A DNA stretch of 64,000 nucleotides, from NCBI RefSeq assembly GCF_018130145.1, contig NZ_JAFCMB010000003.1, forward strand, positions 558,001 to 622,000. The letters are read 5' to 3'. The notes below the pieces were generated by a model. The model saw only the letters and a list, made by a program, of their open reading frames with translations, made no database searches and was not told where the DNA came from. The position numbers and the translations under genes are program-made. Positions 43,790 through 52,054 of this stretch are shown here, piece by piece (position 1 is the first letter of the stretch; every line of letters begins with the position of its first letter). This DNA is from Bradyrhizobium sp. AUGA SZCCT0176. GTDB lineage: Bacteria > Pseudomonadota > Alphaproteobacteria > Rhizobiales > Xanthobacteraceae.

Positions 43790-45298
43790 ATGTTGTTCGG
43801 ACGGCGCATAGACTTGGCCAAAAAACGGGCCCATCGGCCCTGGCGGCTGTCGGCCAAGTTGCTGATCGCCTCCTCCGTGGCCACCGTGATCGGCTTCTCC
43901 GCGATCTGCGCCAACGTGATGCTCGACATGCGGCGCGGCGAGGAAGAGCTGGCCCGCCAGACGCTCGAAAACCTCGCCGCCGGCATCGACGCCGACATCG
44001 GACGCAATATCGAGCTCTACGACCAGTCGCTGCGCGCGGTCGCCAGCAATCTGGTGATGCCGGAGCTCAAGGACGTCAGCAAGGAAATCCGCCATCTGAT
44101 CCTGTTCGACCGCGCCGCCTCCGCCAAGCATTTCGGCGCGATCCAGGTGTTCGACGCGTCGGGGCGATTGTGGATCGATGCTTCCTCGCTCGACCCGCGG
44201 CCGGAGAACCGCGCCGATGAGGAATATTTTGCGGTCCATCGCAGCAATCCGGACGAGGGCCTGTTCGTCAGCCGCCCGATGCTGCATCGCGGCGCCTATT
44301 CGATCGTGCTGAGCCGGCGCATCGCCGACGCCGAAGGCCGCTTTCTCGGCGTGGCCGCAGGTTCGATCCGGTTCAGCTACTTCCATGAGCTGTTCGACCG
44401 ATTGAACCTCAGTCCCGACGATACGATCACCGTGCTGCGCCGCGACCGCACCATCATCATGCGCAAGCCGTTCAACCTCGACATCATCGGCAAGAACCTG
44501 GCGACGGTGCGAAGCTGGAACGCGAACAATCTGAAGCCCAGCGGGTCATATGCCGGGCAAGGCCCTGTCGATGCGACACCCCGGCTCTATGTCCGGCGAG
44601 ACAGCAGCGGTCCGCTCTATGTCGTGGTCGGAAAACCGCTCGAAGCCGTCTTCCGGCTTTGGCAACGGGAAGTGATCCGGATCGGCGCCATCATGACCGC
44701 GCTGATCCTGTTCGTGCTCGGCACCACCTTCTTCCTCGGGCGCGAGATCAGCCGCCGCGCCCAGGCCGAGGACAAGCTCGAGGAACTCGCCACCACCGAC
44801 GCGCTCACCGGCCTGAAGAACCGGCGCAAGTTCGATCTCGAGATCGATATGGAGTGGCGGCGCGCGGTGCGCAGCAGGACGCCGGTCGCGCTATTGATGA
44901 TCGATGCCGATCATTTCAAATCCTACAACGACAATTATGGCCACCAGGCCGGCGACCAGGTGCTGGTCGGCATTGCGATCTGCATCTCCGACTCGGTCAG
45001 ACGCGCCGGCGATTGCGGGGCACGGTTCGGCGGCGAGGAATTCGCGGTGCTGTTGCCGGGGATCTCGGTCACTGAGGCGCTCGCGGTCGCCGAAAACATC
45101 CGGCACAAGGTCGCGCATTGGTCGGAGGAGCCGGAAGTCACGACCGTCAGCATCGGCGTCGCCAGCATGATGCCATCAGCGGGGCTGGACTGGCCTGACC
45201 TGATCGCGGCCGCCGACAAGGCGCTCTATGCCGCCAAAGCCAATGGCCGCAACCAGACCGTGGTCGCCAACCTTCCGCAATTGGCGATGGTGGCTTAG
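43790..45298 (+). CDS. Membrane-bound diguanylate cyclase with periplasmic sensor
   Basis: Protein of 502 residues. TM1 (about 25-43) and TM2 (about 295-318) flank a periplasmic Cache-like domain of about 250 residues. A C-terminal GGDEF domain follows (about 335-495). The active site is intact (RFGGEEF near residue 413), and an allosteric RxxD inhibitory site (RAGD) lies five residues before it, so product feedback is expected. It should synthesise c-di-GMP in response to an external ligand. The ATG at 43790 has GGGAGCGG upstream; the longer frame overlaps the divergent gene. Confidence 0.92.
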   Translation: MLFGRRIDLAKKRAHRPWRLSAKLLIASSVATVIGFSAICANVMLDMRRGEEELARQTLENLAAGIDADIGRNIELYDQSLRAVASNLVMPELKDVSKEIRHLILFDRAASAKHFGAIQVFDASGRLWIDASSLDPRPENRADEEYFAVHRSNPDEGLFVSRPMLHRGAYSIVLSRRIADAEGRFLGVAAGSIRFSYFHELFDRLNLSPDDTITVLRRDRTIIMRKPFNLDIIGKNLATVRSWNANNLKPSGSYAGQGPVDATPRLYVRRDSSGPLYVVVGKPLEAVFRLWQREVIRIGAIMTALILFVLGTTFFLGREISRRAQAEDKLEELATTDALTGLKNRRKFDLEIDMEWRRAVRSRTPVALLMIDADHFKSYNDNYGHQAGDQVLVGIAICISDSVRRAGDCGARFGGEEFAVLLPGISVTEALAVAENIRHKVAHWSEEPEVTTVSIGVASMMPSAGLDWPDLIAAADKALYAAKANGRNQTVVANLPQLAMVA

Positions 45299-45310
45299 GG
45301 GAAAACGGCG

Positions 45311-45427
45311 CTACTTCTTCTGTGCCGGAACATGAATTCCGTAGTCGCGCTTCTTTACTGGTCCATCGAGATAGGCTTTGGCCTCTTCGAGCCCGGCCTT
45401 GATCTTGTCGAACGCGGCTTTTGCCAT
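45311..45427 (-). CDS. Small protein resembling a truncated HTH antitoxin N-terminus (38 aa)
   Basis: Frame encoding MAKAAFDKIKAGLEEAKAYL followed by DGPVKKRDYGIHVPAQKK. The first 33 residues resemble the N-terminal arm of HigA-type antitoxins or XRE regulators, whose helix-turn-helix would follow the HVP motif. Here the protein ends at that point. GGAGAGGGAA precedes the ATG, and the codon pattern is good. It may be a remnant or a small protein in its own right. No toxin gene is adjacent. Confidence 0.5.
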   Translation of the reverse strand: MAKAAFDKIKAGLEEAKAYLDGPVKKRDYGIHVPAQKK

Positions 45428-45474
45428 TTCCCTCTCCGATCGCTCTTCATTGGGAGCGAAGCAATCCAACCACT

Positions 45475-45576
45475 GTCATTCCGGGGCGATGCGCAGCATC
45501 GAACCCGGAATCTCGAGATCCCCCGATGTGCAATTGCACATCTGAGGTTCGCATCTTCGATGCGCCCCGGGATGAC
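45475..45576. repeat. Palindromic repeat (GTCATTCCGGGGCG type)
   Basis: Outer arms GTCATTCCGGGGCGATGCG and CGATGCGCCCCGGGATGAC enclose AATCTCGAGATC and a GATGTGCAATTGCACATC palindrome. Members of the same family lie at 50044-50166 and 62789-62887. Confidence 0.75.
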
Positions 45577-45602
45577 TTCAAAAGCGCGTGCGCTTTTGAA
45601 GT
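45575..45602 (-). terminator. Hairpin at the end of galU
   Basis: Perfect 12-bp arms ACTTCAAAAGCG/CGCTTTTGAAGT with a 4-nt loop overlap the galU stop codon region. No T tract follows, so it may stabilise the message end or belong to the neighbouring repeat. Confidence 0.4.
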
Positions 45603-46480
45603 CACTTCTCCAGATACTTCTTCATCTCCGCGCGCAGGCCGTCGCGCAGATCGGCGCGGGCCATGCCGTAGGCGATATTGGCGCGCAGGAAGCCGGGCTT
45701 GGAGCCGCAATCGTGCCGCTCGCCCTCGAACTCCAGGCCGTAGAATTTTTGCGTGTTGGCGAGCGCTCGCATCGCATCGGTGAGCTGGATCTCGCCGCCG
45801 GCGCCGCGCTCCTGCGTCTCGAGAATCTTGAAGATCTCCGGCTGCAGGATGTAGCGCCCGGTGATCGACAGGTTTGACGGCGCGGTGCCTTTGGCCGGCT
45901 TCTCCACCATGCCATCGACCTCGAACATCTTGCCGGTGCGCTTGCCGACGCCGCAGATGCCGTATTGATGGGTCATGTCTTCGGGCACCGCCTCGACCGC
46001 GAGCACGTTGGATTTCTCACCGAGTTTGCTGGCGGCCTCGATCATCTGCGCGAGGCAGCCCGGCGTGTTCAGCACCAGCTCGTCCGGCAGCACCACGGCG
46101 AACGGTTCGTCGCCGACGATGTCGCGCGCGCACCAGACCGCATGGCCAAGACCCAGCGGCGCCTGCTGGCGGGTGAAACTGGTGGCGCCGGCAGCGGGCT
46201 GGTCGCGCGCCAGGATTTCCTGCTCGGCCTTCTTGTTGCCGCGCGCGGCGAGCGTGGTGTCGAGCTCGAACATGCGGTCGAAATGGTCCTCGATCACGCC
46301 CTTGTTGCGCCCGGTGACGAAGATGAAATGCTCAATGCCGGCTTCCTTGGCCTCGTCATAGACGTACTGGATCAGCGGCTTGTCGACGATGGTCAGCATT
46401 TCCTTCGGCATCGCCTTGGTGGCGGGCAGGACGCGGGTGCCGAGGCCGGCGACCGGGAAGACGGCTTTGCGGATTTTCAT
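45602..46480 (-). CDS. galU: UTP-glucose-1-phosphate uridylyltransferase
   Basis: Makes UDP-glucose for polysaccharides, lipopolysaccharide and trehalose. The 292-residue protein begins KAVFPVAGLGTRVLPATKAM, the nucleotidyltransferase signature, followed by PKEMLTIVDKPLIQYV. VVLPDELVL and VEKPAKG blocks and the C-terminal GLEFEGERHDCGSKPGFL are in place. It stands alone with a strong hairpin at its end. In rhizobia the paralogue exoN belongs to exopolysaccharide clusters, but no such cluster is visible here. Confidence 0.95.
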   Translation of the reverse strand: MKIRKAVFPVAGLGTRVLPATKAMPKEMLTIVDKPLIQYVYDEAKEAGIEHFIFVTGRNKGVIEDHFDRMFELDTTLAARGNKKAEQEILARDQPAAGATSFTRQQAPLGLGHAVWCARDIVGDEPFAVVLPDELVLNTPGCLAQMIEAASKLGEKSNVLAVEAVPEDMTHQYGICGVGKRTGKMFEVDGMVEKPAKGTAPSNLSITGRYILQPEIFKILETQERGAGGEIQLTDAMRALANTQKFYGLEFEGERHDCGSKPGFLRANIAYGMARADLRDGLRAEMKKYLEK

Positions 46481-46693
46481 GGGAATATCGGTAGTCCCTT
46501 AAGCGTGAGGAGTATGCGTGTTAGGAGTTGGTAGCCCGTTTGCAGCCGGGAACAAAGGCGGATGTGTGGTGCGGCAAGTCGGCCGCGCCCCCTTGCGGCG
46601 GAAAAGGGGGAGAAACAAATTCCGGCCTTTGTTAAGCTGTTGGAAACCGTGACAGGGCCTTGTGAAACGGGGACGTTGAAGGGCGGAGACGAC

Positions 46694-48109
46694 ATGCGTT
46701 GGACGGGAACCGCGGTGACCTACCGGACCGCCGCGATCATCATTGCGGTGACGCTGCTGCATGCTGTTTTTTGCACCCAGGCTTTTGCCCAATCATCCGG
46801 CAACAACGGCGTCTCGAACTTCTTCGGCAACATCTTCGGCCAGAAATCAGCCACCTCGCCGCAGGCGCAGGCAGCACCTGCCCCGGAAGGCGCACCATCC
46901 GCGCCGTCCGCACCGCCACCCTGGAGCGGCGAAGACGGCGGTTCGGGCCATCCGTTGATGACCGCAGCTGCGATCCGGCAGGCCGCGGCGAATTTTCCAA
47001 ACTGCGTCGCTTCGATGTGGCCCGATGCCGCACGGCGACACGTGACGCAAGCGAATTTCGAGCGCTTCACCGCGGGCCTTTCGCCCGACCTGCGCATCAT
47101 GGACCTGATGGATTCACAGCCCGAATTCACCAAGGCGATCTGGGACTATCTCGACATCCTCGTGAATGAAAACCGGCTCGCGAAGGGCCGCGAGATCCTC
47201 GCCAAGTACAAACCGCAATTCGACGCGGTGGAAAAAGCCTATGGGGTCGACCGCTACGCCATCGCGTCGATCTGGGGCATCGAATCGAACTACTCGACGC
47301 AAATGGGCGACCGCAACGTGCTCAACTCGACCGCGACGCTGGCCTGCATCGGCCGCCGCCAGGGCTATTTCAAGGACGAGTTCCTGACCGCGCTGGAGAT
47401 CCTGAACCGCGGCGATCTGCGTCCCGAACAGATGCGCGGCTCGTGGGCCGGCGCGTTCGGGCCGACGCAGTTCATGCCGACCGCCTTCAAGCGCTACGCC
47501 GTCGATGCCGACGGCGACGGCCGCCGCGACGTCGTCGACAATGTGGCCGACCTGATCGCCTCGACCGCCAACAACCTCAGGAAGGACGGCTGGCAGACCG
47601 GCCAGACCTGGGGCTACGAAGTCGTGCTGCCCAAGGGTTTCAACTTCATGCTGGCCGACAAGGCCAAGGCGATGCCGATCGCGCAGTGGGAACAGCAGGG
47701 CCTCAGACGCGCCGACGGCAAGCCTTTCGGCAATCAAGCCGACAAGGCCTATCTGCTGGCGCCGGCCGGCGCCGACGGGCCGGGCTTCCTGATGCTGCAG
47801 AATTTCCGGGTGATCATGAAATACAACCCGGCCGAGGCCTATGCGCTGGCGATCGGGCATTTCGCCGACCGCCTGCGCGGCGGCGCGCCATTCGTGCAGC
47901 CCTGGCCGCGGCAGGAACGGGTGCTGTCGCGCGCCGAGCGGCTGGAACTGCAGCAGCTCCTGGCCCAGCGCGGCTTCTACCGAGGCACCCCGGACGGCCA
48001 GTTCGGCGGCACGACCCGCGAGGCGCTGCGCGGCTTCCAGGCCTCGATCGGGGCCCCAGCCGACGGATTCGCCTCCTCCGACGTGCTGGAGCGGCTGCGG
48101 GGTCGCTAA
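46694..48109 (+). CDS. Lytic murein transglycosylase (MltB/SLT_2 type) with peptidoglycan-binding domain
   Basis: Peptidoglycan-cleaving enzyme of 471 residues. A signal peptide (about 1-32) and a Pro/Ala-rich linker precede the SLT_2 domain (about 90-395). The catalytic glutamate is E197 in IWGIESNYSTQMGDRN, and the SWAGAFGPTQFMPTAF block follows. A C-terminal peptidoglycan-binding-1 domain (about 410-470) carries LAQRGFYRGTPDGQFGGTTR. The ATG at 46694 has GGCGGAG upstream; a longer frame is non-coding in character. It acts in the periplasm in wall turnover. Confidence 0.93.
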   Translation: MRWTGTAVTYRTAAIIIAVTLLHAVFCTQAFAQSSGNNGVSNFFGNIFGQKSATSPQAQAAPAPEGAPSAPSAPPPWSGEDGGSGHPLMTAAAIRQAAANFPNCVASMWPDAARRHVTQANFERFTAGLSPDLRIMDLMDSQPEFTKAIWDYLDILVNENRLAKGREILAKYKPQFDAVEKAYGVDRYAIASIWGIESNYSTQMGDRNVLNSTATLACIGRRQGYFKDEFLTALEILNRGDLRPEQMRGSWAGAFGPTQFMPTAFKRYAVDADGDGRRDVVDNVADLIASTANNLRKDGWQTGQTWGYEVVLPKGFNFMLADKAKAMPIAQWEQQGLRRADGKPFGNQADKAYLLAPAGADGPGFLMLQNFRVIMKYNPAEAYALAIGHFADRLRGGAPFVQPWPRQERVLSRAERLELQQLLAQRGFYRGTPDGQFGGTTREALRGFQASIGAPADGFASSDVLERLRGR

Positions 48110-48111
48110 AA

Positions 48112-48165
48112 AGCGTTTTCGAGCGAAGTGGAAACCGGTTCGCGTCAAGAAAACGCGTCAAAACG
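48112..48165. repeat. Palindromic repeat (AGCGTTTTC type)
   Basis: Arms AGCGTTTTC and GAAAACGCG enclose GAGCGAAGTGGAAACCGGTT. It is the inverse of the element at 50646-50689 and related to 8759-8784. It starts 3 bp after the transglycosylase stop. Confidence 0.7.
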
Positions 48166-48328
48166 AAAAACCAACCGGTTTGGCGCCAAAAGTAACCCCG
48201 TACAGCACATTTTCGTGCCGCCCTTGACGGGGCTGGCCGTTGCCCGATTTATGGCAAGGAATATGCCCGCTTGCGGCCTGATTCCGCTATTATAACTGCG
48301 CCTTCACAACCCATTGCGACCGAACCGG

Positions 48329-50038
48329 ATGCAAAAGCCAAAGTCCTTTTTCCGCGTGTTCACCGAAACCGGTCCGCTGACTGCGGTGGCGGTGGCGATC
48401 GCGCTGTTGATCGGGATCGCGGGACCTGCGTCCGCGCAGTTCTTCAATTTCGGCGGCTTCGGCGGTCCGCCGCAACCGCAGCAGCGGCAGGCGCCGCGCA
48501 ACAACAATGGCGGCTGGTTCGGCGGCGACTTCTTTACGCCGTTCCAGCAGCAGGCCCCGCAACAAGCGCCGCGCCAGGATTTCTCCAGGGCGCCGGCGCC
48601 CGCCAAGCGCGACACCGCGCCCGAACGGAACGTGCTGGTACTCGGCGACGGCATGGCGGACTGGCTCGCCTACGGCCTGGAAGACGCTTACTCCGAACAG
48701 CCCGACATGGGCGTGATCCGCAAGCATCGGACCGTATCCGGCCTGATCAAATATCAGCCCAAGGGCGAACCGTCAGATTGGGCTGCCGCCGCGCGCAGCA
48801 TCCTCGCCAACGAGAAGCCGGACGCCATCGTCGTCATGCTCGGCCTCAACGACCGCGTCGCGATACGCGAGCTTGCGGTCGACAAGTCGAAGAAAGACGA
48901 CAAGAAGACCGCCAAGCCGGCCGAAGCCAAGCCCGATGCCAAGCCCGGCGCGAAACCGGATGGCTCGGCGGAGACCGCCGCGAAGCCGGATGACAAGCCG
49001 GCCGATGCCGAAGCGGCCGACGACGCCGACAGCGATGCGCCGCAGGTCGCAGCACCCGAGAAGAGTTCGCGCTCGGCGGGCGGGCTCTACGAATTCCGCG
49101 ACGAGCGCTGGGTCGAGCTCTACGCCAAGAAAATCGAAGAGATGATCGGCATCCTGAAATCCAAGGGCGTGCCGGTGCTGTGGGTCGGGCTACCAGCAGT
49201 GCGCGGCGTCAAAGGCACGTCCGACTCGCTGTTCCTCAATGCGCTCTATCGCGACGCATCGGCCAAGGCCGGCATCACCTATGTCGATATCTGGGATGGC
49301 TTTGTCGACGAGGCCGGCCGCTTCCTGCAGAAGGGCCCCGACTTCGAAGGCCAGATCCGCCAGCTGCGTTCCTATGACGGCGTGTATTTCACCAAGCCCG
49401 GCGCGCGCAAGCTCGCGCATTATGTCGAGCGTGAAGTCACCCGCCTCTTGGCCTCCCGCTCCGGACCGATCGCGCTGCCGGTCGAACCGGCGACGCCCGA
49501 CGCCAATGCCGTGCCGGGCCAACCGGCGCCGCGGCCGCTGGCCGGACCTATTTTGCCGCTGGTGGCCTCTTCCGTCGGTACCGATCAATTGCTCGGCGGA
49601 CCGGGCACGCGTCCCGCCGCGGTCGATGCGCTTGCTGCGCGAACGCTGGTGAAGGGCGAACCGCTGGCGGCGCCGGCCGGCCGCGCCGATGATTTCGCCT
49701 GGCCGCGCCGCGAAATCGGCCGCGAACAGGCCAAAGATCAGGGCAAGGACTTGGCCAAGGATTTGGCCAAGGGTGAATCGCCGGTCGCTGCCACCGCACC
49801 TGACGGTACGGTCCCGCCCGCCGCGCCGCCGAAACCCCTTGCGCCGAAGAAGCAATTCCGTCCCGCGCAGACCGAACAGCCGGCATTGCGCGATTTCTTC
49901 GGCGGCTTCGGTGCGCCGCCGCGCCAGATTGCACCAGCGCCGCCGCGCGCGCCTGGACCCATCGCGCCGGGCGTGCCGCGCCCGCCGGGTAACGTCGGGC
50001 GAGCAGCAGAAGCCCCGGCAGGCGCGCTCACAAGATGA
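48329..50038 (+). CDS. Periplasmic SGNH/DUF459-like protein lacking canonical catalytic residues
   Basis: Protein of 569 residues with a signal peptide (about 10-35), a Gln/Pro-rich segment, and an SGNH-hydrolase-like domain (about 98-370). VLVLGDGMADWLAYGL stands where block I normally has GDS, so the Ser is Gly (G108). VVMLGLNDRV holds the block III Asn. The final DxxH block reads YDGVYFTKPGARKLA, with Tyr353 at the usual His. A Lys/Ala/Asp-rich insertion (about 190-245) and a Pro-rich tail follow. It may be non-catalytic or use other residues. ATG 48329 is preferred over a TTG at 48314. Confidence 0.75.
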   Translation: MQKPKSFFRVFTETGPLTAVAVAIALLIGIAGPASAQFFNFGGFGGPPQPQQRQAPRNNNGGWFGGDFFTPFQQQAPQQAPRQDFSRAPAPAKRDTAPERNVLVLGDGMADWLAYGLEDAYSEQPDMGVIRKHRTVSGLIKYQPKGEPSDWAAAARSILANEKPDAIVVMLGLNDRVAIRELAVDKSKKDDKKTAKPAEAKPDAKPGAKPDGSAETAAKPDDKPADAEAADDADSDAPQVAAPEKSSRSAGGLYEFRDERWVELYAKKIEEMIGILKSKGVPVLWVGLPAVRGVKGTSDSLFLNALYRDASAKAGITYVDIWDGFVDEAGRFLQKGPDFEGQIRQLRSYDGVYFTKPGARKLAHYVEREVTRLLASRSGPIALPVEPATPDANAVPGQPAPRPLAGPILPLVASSVGTDQLLGGPGTRPAAVDALAARTLVKGEPLAAPAGRADDFAWPRREIGREQAKDQGKDLAKDLAKGESPVAATAPDGTVPPAAPPKPLAPKKQFRPAQTEQPALRDFFGGFGAPPRQIAPAPPRAPGPIAPGVPRPPGNVGRAAEAPAGALTR

Positions 50039-50043
50039 CATGA

Positions 50044-50166
50044 GTCATTCCGGGGCGCGCGTCAGCGCGAACCCGGAATCTAGAAGTTGTTGCGCGAGAT
50101 TCCGGGTTCGATGCTTTCGCATCGCCCTCAGGTGCGCAGTTGCGCAGTTGCGCACCGGGGAATGAC
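50044..50166. repeat. Palindromic repeat (GTCATTCCGGGGCG type)
   Basis: GTCATTCCGGGGCGCGCGTC begins the left side and GCACCGGGGAATGACG ends the right. Inside are two CCCGGAATCT / AGATTCCGGG arms and a doubled TGCGCAGT. It lies between convergent genes and belongs to the family at 45475 and 62789. Confidence 0.7.
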
Positions 50167-50176
50167 GGCGCTAGGC

Positions 50177-50575
50177 CTAGCCGTAATACCGCCAGCGCGA
50201 CGGCGGCGGGCGGCGCGGCTGTCGGGTCATCAACAGCGCCAGTGCAAATCCAATTCCGCCCGCGACCAGGAGCGCGCCGAGCGGATTGTCCTGCACGGTT
50301 TTCGCCATCGCCTTCTGGCCGTCGCGAAGGGTGTCGCCGCTGTTGTCGTAGGCGTCCTTGACGGTATCCACGGCATCCTTGGCGTAGTTGGCCGCGGCAT
50401 CGGTGGCGTCGCGCGCGGCGTCCTTGGCCTGGCCGTACAGATTCTGCACGGTGCCTGCAGCCTCGCGCGCGCGGCCTTCGGCCTGCGTTTTGGCATCGCC
50501 CGTCATACTACCGACAGCGCCTTCGACCTTGCCGGCGAAATCCTTGGCCGAACCTGCAATTCGATCCTTGTCCAT
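50177..50575 (-). CDS. CsbD-like/YqjD-like stress protein with C-terminal membrane helix
   Basis: Protein of 132 residues. The N-terminus is CsbD-like (MDKDRIAGSAKDFAGKVEGA, then GDAKTQAEGRAREAAG). A helical alanine-rich middle and a C-terminal membrane helix NPLGALLVAGGIGFALALLM recall ElaB/YqjD proteins that tether to the inner membrane. A positively charged tail follows. AAGGGAGTG precedes the ATG at 50575. CsbD genes are commonly part of general stress regulons; no EcfG promoter was verified here. Confidence 0.85.
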   Translation of the reverse strand: MDKDRIAGSAKDFAGKVEGAVGSMTGDAKTQAEGRAREAAGTVQNLYGQAKDAARDATDAAANYAKDAVDTVKDAYDNSGDTLRDGQKAMAKTVQDNPLGALLVAGGIGFALALLMTRQPRRPPPSRWRYYG

Positions 50576-50645
50576 CACGATCACTCCCTTTTTCAGAGGA
50601 AGTAACCGACGAGACGCTTGCAAGTTCCTGCGTCATTAGTTTTAC

Positions 50646-50689
50646 GCGTTTTCTTCACGCGAACCGGTATCCACTTCGCTCGAAAACGC
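50646..50689. repeat. Palindromic repeat (GCGTTTTC type)
   Basis: Arms GCGTTTTC and GAAAACGC enclose TTCACGCGAACCGGTATCCA. It reads as the reverse complement of the element at 48112-48165. Confidence 0.7.
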
Positions 50690-50692
50690 TAT

Positions 50693-51427
50693 TCAGAGGA
50701 TGAGCCCGCCATCGACCACAATGGTCTGGCCGATGACATAGGACGCCAGCGGCGACGCCAGGAACAAGGCGGCGCCGGCCATGTCGGCGGGGGTGCCAAG
50801 ACGCTTCAGCGGAATGCGTTCGAGCGCGCCTTCAAGCCGCTTCGGATTGGCCGTCGTCGCCTTGGTCATCTTGGTGTCGACCAGGCCCGGCGCGATGCCG
50901 TTGACGCGGATGCCGTTCTCGGCCCATGCCTCGCCCAACGTGCGCGTCAAGCCGACCGCGCCGGTCTTCGAGGCGTTGTAGGCGGGATTGCCCATGGTCG
51001 AATGATAGGCCGCGGTCGAACTGACGATGATCAGCGATCCCTTGCTGGCGCTCAGCATCGCGTGAAATTTCGTCGCGCACGCCATCAGGCTCATCAGGTT
51101 GACCTCGAGCACCTTGCGAAAGCCATCCATTTCGAATTCGCCGCGCCGGTAGATCACCGCGCCCTGCGCCAGCACCAGCACGTCCAGCCCATCGAACGAC
51201 GGCTTGAATTGCTCGATCGCCTGCGCGTTGCTGACGTCGAGCTGCGCATATTCGAGACCTTGAAGGTCCGATCCTTCGCCGGCGAAGTAATCCGCCGCTT
51301 TGGCGCGGGTGCCGCAGACCGCGACGCGCGCGCCCTTGGCGCGGAATGCCTGCGCGATGCCGTTGCCGATCCCGCTGGAACCGCCGACCACCAGCACCTG
51401 CTTGCCGCTGAAATCGAGTTCGTTCAT
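50693..51427 (-). CDS. Short-chain dehydrogenase/reductase
   Basis: Classical SDR of 244 residues. The cofactor loop is VVGGSSGIGNGIA near residue 15, and catalytic serine, tyrosine and lysine lie in IIVSSTAAYHSTMGNPAYNA with YNASK. The C-terminus carries ASYVIGQTIVVDGG. The ATG at 51427 lies 8-9 nt after AAAGG, a better distance than the ATG at 51436. The GNAT gene ends 15 bp upstream, so the two are probably co-transcribed. The substrate is unknown. Confidence 0.88.
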   Translation of the reverse strand: MNELDFSGKQVLVVGGSSGIGNGIAQAFRAKGARVAVCGTRAKAADYFAGEGSDLQGLEYAQLDVSNAQAIEQFKPSFDGLDVLVLAQGAVIYRRGEFEMDGFRKVLEVNLMSLMACATKFHAMLSASKGSLIIVSSTAAYHSTMGNPAYNASKTGAVGLTRTLGEAWAENGIRVNGIAPGLVDTKMTKATTANPKRLEGALERIPLKRLGTPADMAGAALFLASPLASYVIGQTIVVDGGLIL

Positions 51428-51441
51428 CGCCTGCATCCTTT

Positions 51442-51960
51442 CTAGCTTGAGCTCTCATCGAGGAAGTTGACCATGAGAACCTCGTCGTAATATCGCCCCT
51501 CGTGCTTGAGCGCCTTCTTCTCATAACCGTATTCGACAAAGCCCATGGCGCGATACAGCCCATGCGCAGCTTCGTTGTCGCTTACCACCGCCAGCTGAAC
51601 CATCTCGACGCGTCCGCGCGCATGATCGAGCACCGCCGCGACAAGCTTACGCCCAACACCCGCATTCCGGGCAGTGTCTCGGACATACATGGTCCAAAGC
51701 AGCCCCTTGTGTGCCTGCTTCGAATTTTCCCGCGCGGAATATCCGGCCATTCCGGCGAGAGTCCCATCGAGGAACGCCCCAAAGATGTCCGCAGCGCCAA
51801 GCCTCGCCTCGAACCACGATAGCGGCTGCGCGTTTTCGCGCTCGAAGGTGCTGCCGAAGGCTTCAGGGTTTTTCTGCAACGCCTCCAGACGGATGTCCCT
51901 GAAGAGGGCGGCATCCGAAATCTCCAGGCGGCGAATTTGCAGATCTGGAATATCGGCCAC
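51442..51960 (-). CDS. GNAT family acetyltransferase
   Basis: Protein of 172 residues with the GCN5-related fold: IRRLEISDAALFRDIRLEAL at the start, LLWTMYVRDTARNAGVGRKL giving the acetyl-CoA loop (R/Q-x-x-G-x-G/A analogue NAGVG), and VSDNEAAHGLYRAMGFVEYG at the end. A GTG at 51960 with AGGGTG 8 nt upstream is the best start; longer frames begin in non-coding sequence. Its acceptor is unknown; the family covers small molecules and protein N-termini. Confidence 0.85.
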   Translation of the reverse strand: MADIPDLQIRRLEISDAALFRDIRLEALQKNPEAFGSTFERENAQPLSWFEARLGAADIFGAFLDGTLAGMAGYSARENSKQAHKGLLWTMYVRDTARNAGVGRKLVAAVLDHARGRVEMVQLAVVSDNEAAHGLYRAMGFVEYGYEKKALKHEGRYYDEVLMVNFLDESSS

Positions 51961-52054
51961 TGTTGCACCCTGTTGCTGTGGTTTGACCTGTCTGCGGATC
52001 GGTGCCAGCCTTGTCAATCCTGCAACGCATCGCACAAATTCCGCGAGTCATTTC

